The notes: generated by a model from the letters alone, not told the origin. A stretch of 64,000 nt of DNA from Alistipes dispar (GCF_006542685.1 NZ_AP019736.1:1708001-1772000); one strand, 5' to 3'. Shown: positions 16,103 through 24,393, numbered from the stretch's first letter. Program-made: numbers and translations.

Positions 16103-17203
16103 TTGAACCGGACTCTCAAATACGCGTTGCTGACGCTGCTCTGGGCGGCGGTCGCCGGATACATGCTCTGGGCGGCCGCTGCGGCGCGCCGTGCGCGGAA
16201 GGCCCGGACGGTCGCCCGCATGGAGATCGAGGTGGTGGACAGCACCTCGCAGGGGCATCTGGTGTCGGCGGCGATGGTCCGCGGCTGGATTTCGGACAGC
16301 GGGATTCCTACGATCGGCACGGCTGTTGATGAGGTGGACCTGTCGGGGATCGAGACGCTGATCGCCCGCAACGGTTTCGTGGACGAAGCGGTGGCCTATG
16401 TCGATTACGGTGCGGTGCTGCATATCGGGATCAGCCAGCGCAAGCCGCTCCTGCGGCTGCTGACCGACGGCATGAACGCCTATGTCACCTCCGAGGGGTA
16501 CGTGTTCGCCGCGCCGCGCGCCTCGTCGCTCTACGTGCCGGTGGTGACCGGACCGTACCGGCCGCCCTTCCCGGCCTCCTACACGGGCGACGTGAGGCGG
16601 CATATCGACGAGCGGCTGCAGGAGATCGAACGACGCATCGAACAACTGGAGCGGGAGAAATATCCCTATTACCGCCGCGAGATCGAGAACGACCGCGACA
16701 TCGCCGTGCTCCGCCGGATGCGGATCAAGCGGCGCTGGTGGCGGCTGGAGAGCTCCGGGGAGTTCGACGCCCGCGTCAGGGAGCTGCGGGAGAAGAAGGC
16801 GCGGCTGCGGCGCGATTACCGCTACCGGAGCCGGGTGATCCGCGAGCGGATCGAGGGGATCGCCGCGCAGCAGGAGGCCGAGCGGCGGGCGCAAAAAAAA
16901 TTGGAAAAAAGCTACGAAGATTTCATGAAACTCCTTACCTTTGTGAAAATCGTCGAGGACGACGGTTTCTGGAGGTCGGAAGTGGTGCAGATCGCGGCTC
17001 GGACGACCCCCAGCGGCGCATTGGAGGTGGAGCTTACGCCCCGGAGCGGCCGTTTCACGATCCTCTTCGGCCGGTTGGACGACATCGGGGGAAAGTTCGA
17101 CAAACTGTTGCGGTTCTACCGCAGCGGCCTTTCGTCGATCGGTTGGGACGAGTACCGGACGATCGACGTCAGATACAGGAATCAGGTGGTTTGCAAGAAA
17201 TAA
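16103..17203 (+). CDS. ftsQ: cell division protein FtsQ with a large coiled-coil insertion
   Basis: A 366-residue bitopic division protein. The order is a short N-terminus, one membrane helix (about 8-28), a divergent POTRA domain (about 40-115) and a beta domain ending near 366. Identity rests on this architecture and on position between murC and ftsA. Between VPVVTG (145-150) and the FVKIVEDDGFW block (280-290), where family members usually have a short linker, there are about 110 Arg/Glu/Lys-rich helical residues. The start is TTG at 16103; the upstream ATGs are out of frame. The insertion ends in an A-rich stretch with a run of eight A. Confidence 0.82.
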   Translation: MNRTLKYALLTLLWAAVAGYMLWAAAAARRARKARTVARMEIEVVDSTSQGHLVSAAMVRGWISDSGIPTIGTAVDEVDLSGIETLIARNGFVDEAVAYVDYGAVLHIGISQRKPLLRLLTDGMNAYVTSEGYVFAAPRASSLYVPVVTGPYRPPFPASYTGDVRRHIDERLQEIERRIEQLEREKYPYYRREIENDRDIAVLRRMRIKRRWWRLESSGEFDARVRELREKKARLRRDYRYRSRVIRERIEGIAAQQEAERRAQKKLEKSYEDFMKLLTFVKIVEDDGFWRSEVVQIAARTTPSGALEVELTPRSGRFTILFGRLDDIGGKFDKLLRFYRSGLSSIGWDEYRTIDVRYRNQVVCKK

Positions 17204-17212
17204 ATTTGTACC

Positions 17213-18685
17213 GTGGAAAGAAAAAATTATACCGTAGCCGTCGATCTGGGCTCTTCGTCGGTCGTCGTGGCGGTCGGCTCGAAAGGGGCCGAAGGGACGC
17301 TCGACGTGGCCTGCGTCGTCTCGAAACCCGTCGAAGGGGTCCATGCCGGCAAGATCGAGAATATCGAGCTGGTGAGCCGGGCCATCCGCGAGGCGGTGGA
17401 GGAGGTCCAGGAGCAACTGGGCATACGCATCACGGAGGCGTATGCCGGCATCTCGGGCGATTTCGTCCGCTGCGCCCGCCATACGGACCACGTCTTCGTT
17501 TACGATCCGCAGAACGGCGTCAATCGGAAGGACGTCGATGCGCTGTTCGACAGGATGCGCAACGTGCAGGCGCCCGACGACGAGACCATCATGGAGCGCG
17601 TGCCCCAGAACTACATGGTCGATGACAGTCAGGAAGTGCGGAACCCGGTGGGGTCGTTCGGCAAGAAGCTCTCCTCGACGTTCAACTTCATCCTCTGCCT
17701 GCGCACGCCGATCCAGCGGCTCGAAATGGCGCTCAAGCGGTTGGGGATCAAAATGCTGGGAGTCGTTCCGGGGGCGCTGGCCTCGTCCGAGGCGGTGCTG
17801 CTGCCCGACGAGAAGGAGGAGGGCGCGGCCGTGGTAGATATCGGCGCGGGCGTGACGGACGTGGCGGTCTATTACCGCAACGTGGTGCGTTACATCGCCT
17901 CGATCCCGATGGGGGCGTCGGCCATCAACCGCGACATCCGGACGATGAGCGTTCCCGAGAAACACGTCGAAAGCCTGAAACAGAAGTACGGTTCGGCCGT
18001 CGCCGAACTGGCCTCGGACGAGAAACTCATCCGGGTGAACGGCCGCACGGCCCGCGAGGCGAAGGACATCCTGCTGCGCAACCTGGCCACGGTCATCGAG
18101 GCCCGCGCCACGGACATCGCGGAGTTCGTCCTGCAGGAGATCCGCGATTCGGGCTACGACGGGAAACTCGCCTACGGCATCGTCCTGACGGGCGGCTCGG
18201 CCCGTCTGAAAGACCTCGACGAGCTGTTCCGCCGCGTGACGAAGATGGACGTGCGCGTGGCGCTTCCCGAGGCGGGGATTTCGGAGGAGTCGCAGGCCCG
18301 GATCGCCGATCCTGCCTTCTCGACGGCCGCGGGCATTCTGCTCCGGGGGGCCGAACAGGGCGGCTGCGCCTTCGCTGAGCGGCCGCAGTCGCCGGCGGAC
18401 GCGTCTGCTGCCGCCGAACCGCGGCGCCCGTTCGCTCCCGTACAGCCGCCGCAGCCCGCGCCCGGGTTCCGGCATGTGCCGCCCCGTCCGCATCAGGAAG
18501 AGGCGCCGGCTGCCGCTGCGGCCGAACCGGCTCCGGAGGAGGAGACCGCCGGGCAGCGGGAGCGGTCGGGGGAGCGTCCGGCGTCCGAAGCGCCTCGGCG
18601 CAAGCGCGACTGGGGCTCGATCTTCCAGAAGACGTTCGACAAGATCAACAAGAGTTTCTCGGCGGCCGAGGACGAGGAGATTTAG
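17213..18685 (+). CDS. ftsA: cell division protein FtsA
   Basis: A 490-residue actin-like protein that tethers FtsZ to the membrane. The phosphate-1 motif DLGSSSVVVAVG (about 9-20), the 1C domain, the second phosphate motif VVDIGAGVTDVA near 205 and the adenosine motif GIVLTGGSARL near 323 are present. After residue 380 there is a Pro/Ala/Glu-rich linker of about 75 residues and then a conserved terminal segment (WGSIFQKTFDKINKSF), likely the amphipathic membrane-targeting helix. The start is GTG, 9 nt after ftsQ. Confidence 0.93.
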   Translation: MERKNYTVAVDLGSSSVVVAVGSKGAEGTLDVACVVSKPVEGVHAGKIENIELVSRAIREAVEEVQEQLGIRITEAYAGISGDFVRCARHTDHVFVYDPQNGVNRKDVDALFDRMRNVQAPDDETIMERVPQNYMVDDSQEVRNPVGSFGKKLSSTFNFILCLRTPIQRLEMALKRLGIKMLGVVPGALASSEAVLLPDEKEEGAAVVDIGAGVTDVAVYYRNVVRYIASIPMGASAINRDIRTMSVPEKHVESLKQKYGSAVAELASDEKLIRVNGRTAREAKDILLRNLATVIEARATDIAEFVLQEIRDSGYDGKLAYGIVLTGGSARLKDLDELFRRVTKMDVRVALPEAGISEESQARIADPAFSTAAGILLRGAEQGGCAFAERPQSPADASAAAEPRRPFAPVQPPQPAPGFRHVPPRPHQEEAPAAAAAEPAPEEETAGQRERSGERPASEAPRRKRDWGSIFQKTFDKINKSFSAAEDEEI

Positions 18686-18752
18686 GGCGGATCCGTTCGT
18701 CTGCATTCCGGTCGAAATCCCGGCTGAATCCCCGGCTGCGTTGCGGCAAGTT

Positions 18753-18797
18753 CCCTCCGAGGAGAGGGGTTTGGGAGAGGGCCGGATTTGTAAACGC
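18753..18797 (+). repeat. interspersed intergenic repeat, copy A
   Basis: This 45-nt segment in the ftsA-ftsZ spacer matches 35 of 45 positions, without gaps, the reverse complement of 56333-56377 in the GNAT-argG spacer. Shared parts are CCCTCC, then GGGGTTTGGGA, CGGA, TTG and AAACGC. The first part can fold as a small CCCTC/GAGGG hairpin. The flanks diverge. No protein is encoded and no transposase is near. Confidence 0.6.
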
Positions 18798-18867
18798 CGC
18801 GGAAACCCGCTTACCTGCGGGAGAAAAAGGGTAATTTAAGTTGTTTGGATAATTAGGAAATAACGAT

Positions 18868-20184
18868 ATGACAGACGAATTGATGTCGGAAATCAAGGCT
18901 CCGCGTACGGACGGGTCGATTATCACGGTGGTCGGAGTCGGCGGGGCCGGAGGCAACGCCGTGAACCACATGTGGAACCTCGGCATCCGGGGCGTGACCT
19001 TCATGGTCTGCAACACGGACCAGCAGGCGTTGGACAAAAGCCCCGTGGAGCGGAAAATCCGCCTCGGGGCCGAGGGGCTCGGCGCGGGCAACGATCCCGA
19101 GAACGGGCGCCGCGCCGCGGTCGAGACGCTGCCCGAAATCCGCCAGCAGCTCGAGGAGGTCGGTACGAAGATGATCTTCATCACGGCCGGCATGGGCGGC
19201 GGCACGGGTACGGGCGCTTCGCCCGTCATCGCCAAACTGGCCCGAGAGATGGGACTGCTGACGGTGGCCATCGTCACCTCGCCGCTGGCCGTCGAGGGCA
19301 AGATCCGTTACGAGCAGGCGTTCCGCGGCATCGAGGAGCTGCGGCAGAACGTCGATTCGCTGCTCATCATCAACAACGAGAACATTCTCGAGATCTACGG
19401 GCGTCTCTCGCTCAAGCAGGCCTTCGGCAAGGCCGACGACATCCTGGCTTCGGCGGCGAAGGGCATCGCCGAGATCATCACCGTAGAGAGCGATCTGGTG
19501 AACGTCGATTTCGCCGACGTCTCGAAGGTGATGCGCGACAGCGGCCGCGCCCATATGGCCGTGGCCGTGGCCGAAGGCGACAACCGCGCCGAGGCGGTGG
19601 CCGAGGCGTCGCTGCGCTCGCCGCTGCTGGACCACAACCTCATTTCGGGGGCGAAGAACATCCTGCTGAACATATCCGTCTCGGACGCCGATGCGCTCAT
19701 GTACGAAGAGGTCGTGCGCATTCTCGAATACATCCAGGCCCATGCCAGCGTGCAGGACGACCGCGGCGTGATCCACAACGCCAACATCATCTGGGGTACG
19801 AGCGAGAAGCCGCAACTGGGCAACGCCATCGAACTGGTGGTGGTGGCCACGGGCTTCGAGGGCGACGAGGAGCAGCACGGAATGCATCCGATCGTGCCTG
19901 CGGCGCGCAATGCCGAGCAGCCTGCGGCCGAACCGGCGGCTCCGGTGCTGGAGCCGATCAAACCCGCCGCGCCCAAACCCGCTCCGCGCCAGCCCGAACA
20001 GGTCGTGCTCGGCGCCAAACCGACACGTTACAGCAATATCGAGGCGCTGCTGGCCAAGCCCGCCTACCAGACGCGCAACTCGGCGTTCGTCGTGCAGACC
20101 TCGGGCGGCCGCAAGGAGGTGCTTCGGGACGAGGCGGCCGGAACGTCGAAGGAGGAGCCGAAGGGCGGCTCGCTGTTCGATTAA
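18868..20184 (+). CDS. ftsZ: cell division protein FtsZ
   Basis: A 438-residue tubulin-like GTPase that builds the Z ring. The GTPase signature GMGGGTGTGASP is at about 109-120, the N-terminal VVGVGGAGGNAVNH loop at 21-34, and the T7-like catalytic segment with NVDFADV near 212. After about residue 330 comes a Pro/Ala-rich linker and a short acidic-ended tail (GGSLFD). The 182-nt gap upstream holds the intergenic repeat; I see no perfect TAnnTTTG box in it. gldE starts 16 nt after the stop. Confidence 0.96.
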   Translation: MTDELMSEIKAPRTDGSIITVVGVGGAGGNAVNHMWNLGIRGVTFMVCNTDQQALDKSPVERKIRLGAEGLGAGNDPENGRRAAVETLPEIRQQLEEVGTKMIFITAGMGGGTGTGASPVIAKLAREMGLLTVAIVTSPLAVEGKIRYEQAFRGIEELRQNVDSLLIINNENILEIYGRLSLKQAFGKADDILASAAKGIAEIITVESDLVNVDFADVSKVMRDSGRAHMAVAVAEGDNRAEAVAEASLRSPLLDHNLISGAKNILLNISVSDADALMYEEVVRILEYIQAHASVQDDRGVIHNANIIWGTSEKPQLGNAIELVVVATGFEGDEEQHGMHPIVPAARNAEQPAAEPAAPVLEPIKPAAPKPAPRQPEQVVLGAKPTRYSNIEALLAKPAYQTRNSAFVVQTSGGRKEVLRDEAAGTSKEEPKGGSLFD

Positions 20185-20200
20185 CTAATCGTCGGAAAGT

Positions 20201-21481
20201 TTGGAAGAGACCGGTTCCTGGATCGTATTCAACGGGTTCGAACCCCGCATTGCCGCGCTTTGCGCGGTGACGCTTTTCCTGTTGTGTGTTTCGGCGCTCG
20301 TGTCGGGGGCCGAAACGTCGTTTTTTTCGCTGTCGCACAATGACGTGAACCGTCTCAAGGCGAGCCGGAGCGCATCGGCGGGGGCCGTGCTGCGCCTGCT
20401 GACGGACGTGGACATGCTGCTGGCGACGATTCTGGTGGTGAACAACCTGGTGAATGTCTGCATCGTCATCCTCACGTCGGGCATCATCGACTCGCTGTTC
20501 ACCTTCCTGCGTTTCGAGTTCCTGTTCAAGACCGTGCTGGTGACCTTCCTGCTGCTGCTCTTCGGCGAGATCCTGCCCAAGGTCCTGGCGCAGACCGTTC
20601 CCGTGGGGTTCGCCTCGGCCGTGGCGCGGCCTCTGCTGGCGCTGCGGCGGATTTTCTACCCGCTGTCGTATGCGCTGGTCCATGCCAGCAGCCGCATCAG
20701 CGAGAAAGCGGCGCACCGGAGCGAAATTTCGCTCGACGAACTGGCCGATGCCGTGGACATGACGCAGAGTTCCTGCCGCGAGGAGCACGTGATGCTTTCG
20801 GGCATCGTCAGCTTCGTCAATACCGAGGTGCAGGAGATCATGAAGCCCCGCGTGGACATGACGGCCCTCGATATCAAGGACGACTACGAAACGGTCAAGC
20901 GCACGATCATCGAATCGGGCTTCTCGCGCATTCCGGTCTATGAGGAGGACATGGACAACATCCGCGGTACGCTCTACGTGAAGGACCTGCTGCCCTATAT
21001 CAACAACGACCGGGATTTCGCCTGGCAGCAGCTCATCCGCAAGCCCTTTTTCGTCCCCGAGCACAAGAAGATCAACGACCTGCTGGCCGATTTCCAGACG
21101 AACAAGATCCACATGGCCGTCGTCGTGGACGAATACGGCTCGACGCTGGGGCTGGTGTCGCTGGAGGACATCATCGAGGAGATCGTGGGCGAGATTTCCG
21201 ACGAGAGCGACAACGACGAGTGCTTCTATACGCGCCTCGACGCCCGGAGCTACCTTTTCGAGGGCAAGACCCACCTGGGAGATTTCGAACGGATCCTCGA
21301 GCTCGGAGAGGACGCCTTCGCCGACGTGAGGGGCGAGGCGGAGACGCTGGCGGGGCTGATGCTCGAACTCAAGCGCGACTTCCCGCGCAAGGGCGACGTC
21401 TTTACGGCGCACGACATCCGGTTCACGGTACAGGAGACGGAAGGACACCGCATCGACAAAATCCGGGTCGATCTGTTATGA
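20201..21481 (+). CDS. gldE: GldE-type CNNM/CorC membrane protein
   Basis: A 426-residue protein with an N-terminal DUF21/CNNM membrane domain (about 15-160, three to four helices), two CBS domains (about 200-330) and a C-terminal CorC_HlyC domain. The family is named for a gliding protein but occurs throughout Bacteroidota, including non-motile ones, and is related to divalent-cation exporters. The start is TTG at 20201. The stop overlaps the ATG of the phosphopantetheinyl transferase (ATGA), a gene pairing often seen in this phylum. Confidence 0.85.
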   Translation: MEETGSWIVFNGFEPRIAALCAVTLFLLCVSALVSGAETSFFSLSHNDVNRLKASRSASAGAVLRLLTDVDMLLATILVVNNLVNVCIVILTSGIIDSLFTFLRFEFLFKTVLVTFLLLLFGEILPKVLAQTVPVGFASAVARPLLALRRIFYPLSYALVHASSRISEKAAHRSEISLDELADAVDMTQSSCREEHVMLSGIVSFVNTEVQEIMKPRVDMTALDIKDDYETVKRTIIESGFSRIPVYEEDMDNIRGTLYVKDLLPYINNDRDFAWQQLIRKPFFVPEHKKINDLLADFQTNKIHMAVVVDEYGSTLGLVSLEDIIEEIVGEISDESDNDECFYTRLDARSYLFEGKTHLGDFERILELGEDAFADVRGEAETLAGLMLELKRDFPRKGDVFTAHDIRFTVQETEGHRIDKIRVDLL

Positions 21482-22149
21482 AACGATTGCTGACGCTCGC
21501 CCCGATGACGGAGGCCGAGGCGGCGCCCTGGGTGACCGGTGAGGAGCTCGCGACGGCTGCCGGGTTCGGTTCGGCGGTTCGCCGTGCGGAATTCCTGACG
21601 TGGCGGGCCGCCGTGCGGCGCGAGCTGGGGCGCGACGTGCGGATCGCCTACGATGCGAACGGCGCACCCTGTCTGCCGGGGCGCGCCGAACGGATTTCCG
21701 TCTCGCACTGCCCGGGCCGGGTGGCGGTCGTGCTGTCGGAGGGACCGTGCGCCGTGGACATCGAATCCGAGACGCGGAACTTCGGCCGCGTGATCGCACG
21801 GTACATGACCCCTTGCGAACGGCGGCTTTCGGAATCCGCCCTGTGGCCCGCCGTGGCATGGTGCGCCAAGGAGGCGCTCTACAAATATGCGGGGCGGAGG
21901 GAGCTGGACCTGCTGCGCGACCTGCGGCTGCTGGAGGCGGACCTCGGCGAGGGGTTCGATCCGCTGCCGGGGGTAAGTTCCGGTGTCGGAGTGACGGCGG
22001 CGTCCGCAGGGACCGGCGTTCCGGGCGAAGAGCCTGTCGGCACGGCGGACGGTGCGGCGGGGAAGGTGACGGGTTCCGTCTGCGGCGGCGCGCCGGTGAC
22101 GCTCTCCGTGCTGCGAGCGGCGGGGTATCTCCTCGTCTTCCGGTATTAG
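21478..22149 (+). CDS. 4'-phosphopantetheinyl transferase superfamily protein
   Basis: A 223-residue transferase of the Sfp type, which moves phosphopantetheine from CoA to carrier proteins. The magnesium motif VDIES is at 93-97 and the WCAKEALYK motif at 128-136. Residues about 162-207 are a Gly/Ala/Ser/Val-rich low-complexity insert between the catalytic helix and the final strands. Its stop interlocks with the stop of the convergent barrel gene (TTAG at 22146-22149). Confidence 0.8.
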   Translation: MKRLLTLAPMTEAEAAPWVTGEELATAAGFGSAVRRAEFLTWRAAVRRELGRDVRIAYDANGAPCLPGRAERISVSHCPGRVAVVLSEGPCAVDIESETRNFGRVIARYMTPCERRLSESALWPAVAWCAKEALYKYAGRRELDLLRDLRLLEADLGEGFDPLPGVSSGVGVTAASAGTGVPGEEPVGTADGAAGKVTGSVCGGAPVTLSVLRAAGYLLVFRY

Positions 22150-23561
22150 AACGCCTCCGAAGCCGTGAAGAGAAAGGCCGAAGAGCGTTTCCGGTCCCAC
22201 GGCAGATTCGGGTTGCCGTAGTTGCCCCAGCCGTAGTCGAGGCGGATATTCATGCGATTCTTGAATTCGAAACGGTAACCGCAGCCGAAGCTGCAAAGCG
22301 TGTTGCTCCAGCGGAAGCGGTTCGTGTCCCATACCTGTCCGCCGCCGATCCAGGCCACGACGCCGTGGCGGCGGTAAATCTTCTGTCGCAGTTCCGCCTG
22401 CGCCTCCACGAGCCGCTTGTCGCGGTAGCGCCCCTCGTAGTAGCCGCGCATGCGTTCCATGCCGCCCATCTTGGCGTACATGTGCCACGAAGGGGTTCCC
22501 GCCGTGGCGTCGGCATAGAGGTCGCAGGCCAATACGGCTCCTTTCCAGAGCCGCTGGTAGAAATCGAACGTCAGGGTGAAGCGGCCGAACGTGCGGCGCG
22601 TGTTGCCCAGCCACTCCGGATACCATTTGGCTTCGGCCTTGACGAAGACGCCTTTCGAGGCGTTGAACGTCACGTCGCGCGTATCGTACTGCGCGAAGAT
22701 ACCGACATGGGCGTTGAGGGCGTTGGGGCGGTCGCCCGTTGCGGCGATGTAGTTCGAGAAAGGATCCTGCTTTTCGGGCAGGTAGCGCCCTTCGAGCCAG
22801 AGGTCGTAGAGTTCGCCCCGCTGCCCGCCGGGTTTTTCGTACCGGCCGTCCCGGATGCCTTCGAGGTATTCCGTCATGCCGCTGCTCCGATAGGCGGCGC
22901 CCGTGTAGTTGAGGCCGCCGCTCACGCCGACGTAGAAACGTCCGGCGAGCGACGTGCAGTAGGAGACGTTGACAGTGCCCATCGTCGTGGTGAGGTCCTG
23001 GGCGTAACCCTCCTTTCCGGCTTCGTAGCCGATGCCGTAGAAGGCTCCCGGGAAATAGACGAAGGCCCCCGAATAGCTCAGCCGTTGGCGGTTGTGGTTG
23101 AAGAGGTTGTCGCCGGAGAAGCGCAGCAGCACGAACTTCTGGGTCGTGAAGTTGCCGTAGATGGAGACGTTCGAGGGTGCGGTGACCGAATCCGTGCGGT
23201 CGAGGCGGTAGAGTCCGGCGAGCAGGAATCCGATCCCGAAGCCGACGTCGGAGGAGTAGTTGGGGCCCGGCGCGATGCTCCAGTCGATCTTCTTTTCGAA
23301 GGTGCGGTCCACGTTCGAACGGCTGTAATAGTCGATGATGCGGCGGATCAGTCCGGGCCGTTTCGCCGCGGTGTCGCTGCGGAGGGTGTCCGCGGATGCG
23401 GCGGCGGGATATGCGCGGACCTCTCCGATTCGGTCCGGCGCGGTCCGGACCGAGGGGCGTGCCGTCGGGCATTCGGCCGTCTGCGCCGCGGCGGGGCGGA
23501 TGATGCAGACGAGCAGCGTCGAGAGCAGCAACGCGCTCTTTATCAGAAATGTCACGTGCAT
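22146..23561 (-). CDS. BamA/TamA-family outer-membrane barrel protein
   Basis: A 471-residue outer-membrane protein. A signal peptide (residues 1-26, ending RPAAAQ) precedes about 60 residues of linker and a beta-barrel of alternating strands, ending in a terminal Phe (TASEAF) as expected for barrel insertion. It resembles the Omp85/surface-antigen barrel; no POTRA domains fit in the short N-terminus. Its role is unknown. A perfect -7 box lies 9 nt upstream of the ATG, so the mRNA leader is extremely short. Confidence 0.72.
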   Translation of the reverse strand: MHVTFLIKSALLLSTLLVCIIRPAAAQTAECPTARPSVRTAPDRIGEVRAYPAAASADTLRSDTAAKRPGLIRRIIDYYSRSNVDRTFEKKIDWSIAPGPNYSSDVGFGIGFLLAGLYRLDRTDSVTAPSNVSIYGNFTTQKFVLLRFSGDNLFNHNRQRLSYSGAFVYFPGAFYGIGYEAGKEGYAQDLTTTMGTVNVSYCTSLAGRFYVGVSGGLNYTGAAYRSSGMTEYLEGIRDGRYEKPGGQRGELYDLWLEGRYLPEKQDPFSNYIAATGDRPNALNAHVGIFAQYDTRDVTFNASKGVFVKAEAKWYPEWLGNTRRTFGRFTLTFDFYQRLWKGAVLACDLYADATAGTPSWHMYAKMGGMERMRGYYEGRYRDKRLVEAQAELRQKIYRRHGVVAWIGGGQVWDTNRFRWSNTLCSFGCGYRFEFKNRMNIRLDYGWGNYGNPNLPWDRKRSSAFLFTASEAF

Positions 23562-23569
23562 ATTCCGAA

Positions 23570-23577
23570 CAAAGGTA
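23570..23577 (-). promoter_or_regulatory. Bacteroidota -7 element for the barrel gene
   Basis: On the minus strand this reads TACCTTTG, a perfect TAnnTTTG box, 8 nt before the ATG at 23561, so the message is predicted to be nearly leaderless. Confidence 0.65.
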
Positions 23578-23650
23578 GCAATTATTTCCTATCCGGCAAA
23601 AACCTCCGTCGGCCGTTCCCGTTTCCCGGACGATCTTCCGGAAAATTCCC

Positions 23651-23658
23651 TATCTTTG
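23651..23658 (+). promoter_or_regulatory. Bacteroidota -7 element for the pentapeptide gene
   Basis: TATCTTTG, 7 nt before the ATG at 23666. With the minus-strand box at 23570-23577 it forms a divergent promoter region of about 80 bp. Confidence 0.68.
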
Positions 23659-23665
23659 CGGACGT

Positions 23666-24325
23666 ATGGAACAATCCGCATCTCCGGCGATCGCCCCTCC
23701 GCGGCTGCCTCCCGAATCCGGAGCGCCGGCCGGTTCGGCCGTGCTCGTACCGGTAGGCGAGATCGAGGGCCTTTCGTTCCGCGGCGTCGCGCTGCCGTCG
23801 GAGGATTGCAGCCGTCTCTCCGTGCAGGGATGCCGTTTCTCGGGATGCCGGCTGGGAGGTGCGGTGTTCCGCGGCTCCCGTTTCACGGACGTCCTCTTCC
23901 GGAACTGCGACCTGTCGGTGGCCGACTTGCAGGGCGCGAGTTTTTTCCGTGTGCGGTTCGAGGAGTGCAAGATCGCCGGGGCCGGATTCGCGGAGACGAC
24001 GCTGCAACACGTCGTGTTCGGGCACTGCAAGGGCGAATTCGTCAATTTCTCCCGTTCGCGGCTGCGGAGCGTCCGCTTCGCCGGGGCGCAGCTTCGGGGC
24101 GGTTTCTTCGACGGATGCCGCTTCGAGCGGGTCGTGTTTTCGCAGTGCGGGCTGGTGACGGCCGACTTTTCGGGAACGCGCCTCGCGGGGATCTCCTTCG
24201 CCGATTCCGACATTCGGTGCATCCGGCTCCGCGAGGTCGTTTCGCCCGAGCTGAAGGGATTGCGGGTCAGCCCCGAGCAGGCCGTCGGGCTGGCGCGCCT
24301 GCTGGGCGTCGAGATCGGGGAGTGA
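23666..24325 (+). CDS. pentapeptide-repeat protein, Qnr-like in size and C-terminus
   Basis: A 219-residue protein. From about residue 32 to 190 it is made of pentapeptide repeats with a central Phe or Leu every five residues (CRFSG, AVFRG, ADLQG, ASFFR and so on), which fold as a right-handed square beta-helix. The end (VSPEQAVGLARLLGVEI) resembles the C-terminal dimer helix of Qnr proteins, which are also about 218 residues and protect DNA gyrase by mimicking DNA. Whether this one binds a topoisomerase is inference. A 30-bp palindrome follows. Confidence 0.75.
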   Translation: MEQSASPAIAPPRLPPESGAPAGSAVLVPVGEIEGLSFRGVALPSEDCSRLSVQGCRFSGCRLGGAVFRGSRFTDVLFRNCDLSVADLQGASFFRVRFEECKIAGAGFAETTLQHVVFGHCKGEFVNFSRSRLRSVRFAGAQLRGGFFDGCRFERVVFSQCGLVTADFSGTRLAGISFADSDIRCIRLREVVSPELKGLRVSPEQAVGLARLLGVEIGE

Positions 24326-24363
24326 CCGGCCGGCGGCCCTTTTCTCCTATACGCAATCATGCG

Positions 24364-24393
24364 CGCGGCCCGCTCTCCGGAGAGCGGGCCGCG
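24364..24393. terminator. 30-bp perfect palindrome between convergent genes
   Basis: CGCGGCCCGCTCTCC is followed immediately by its own reverse complement, giving a loop-less 15-bp palindrome midway between two convergent stop codons (24325 and 24420). It likely serves as a bidirectional terminator, although no T-run flanks it. Confidence 0.6.

Noticed and set aside
15749..18706. 985-residue antisense frame opposite murC-ftsQ-ftsA
   Set aside because: It runs across three well-supported genes, is rich in Arg, Pro and His with no domain, and such frames appear opposite most genes here because of G+C-rich third positions.
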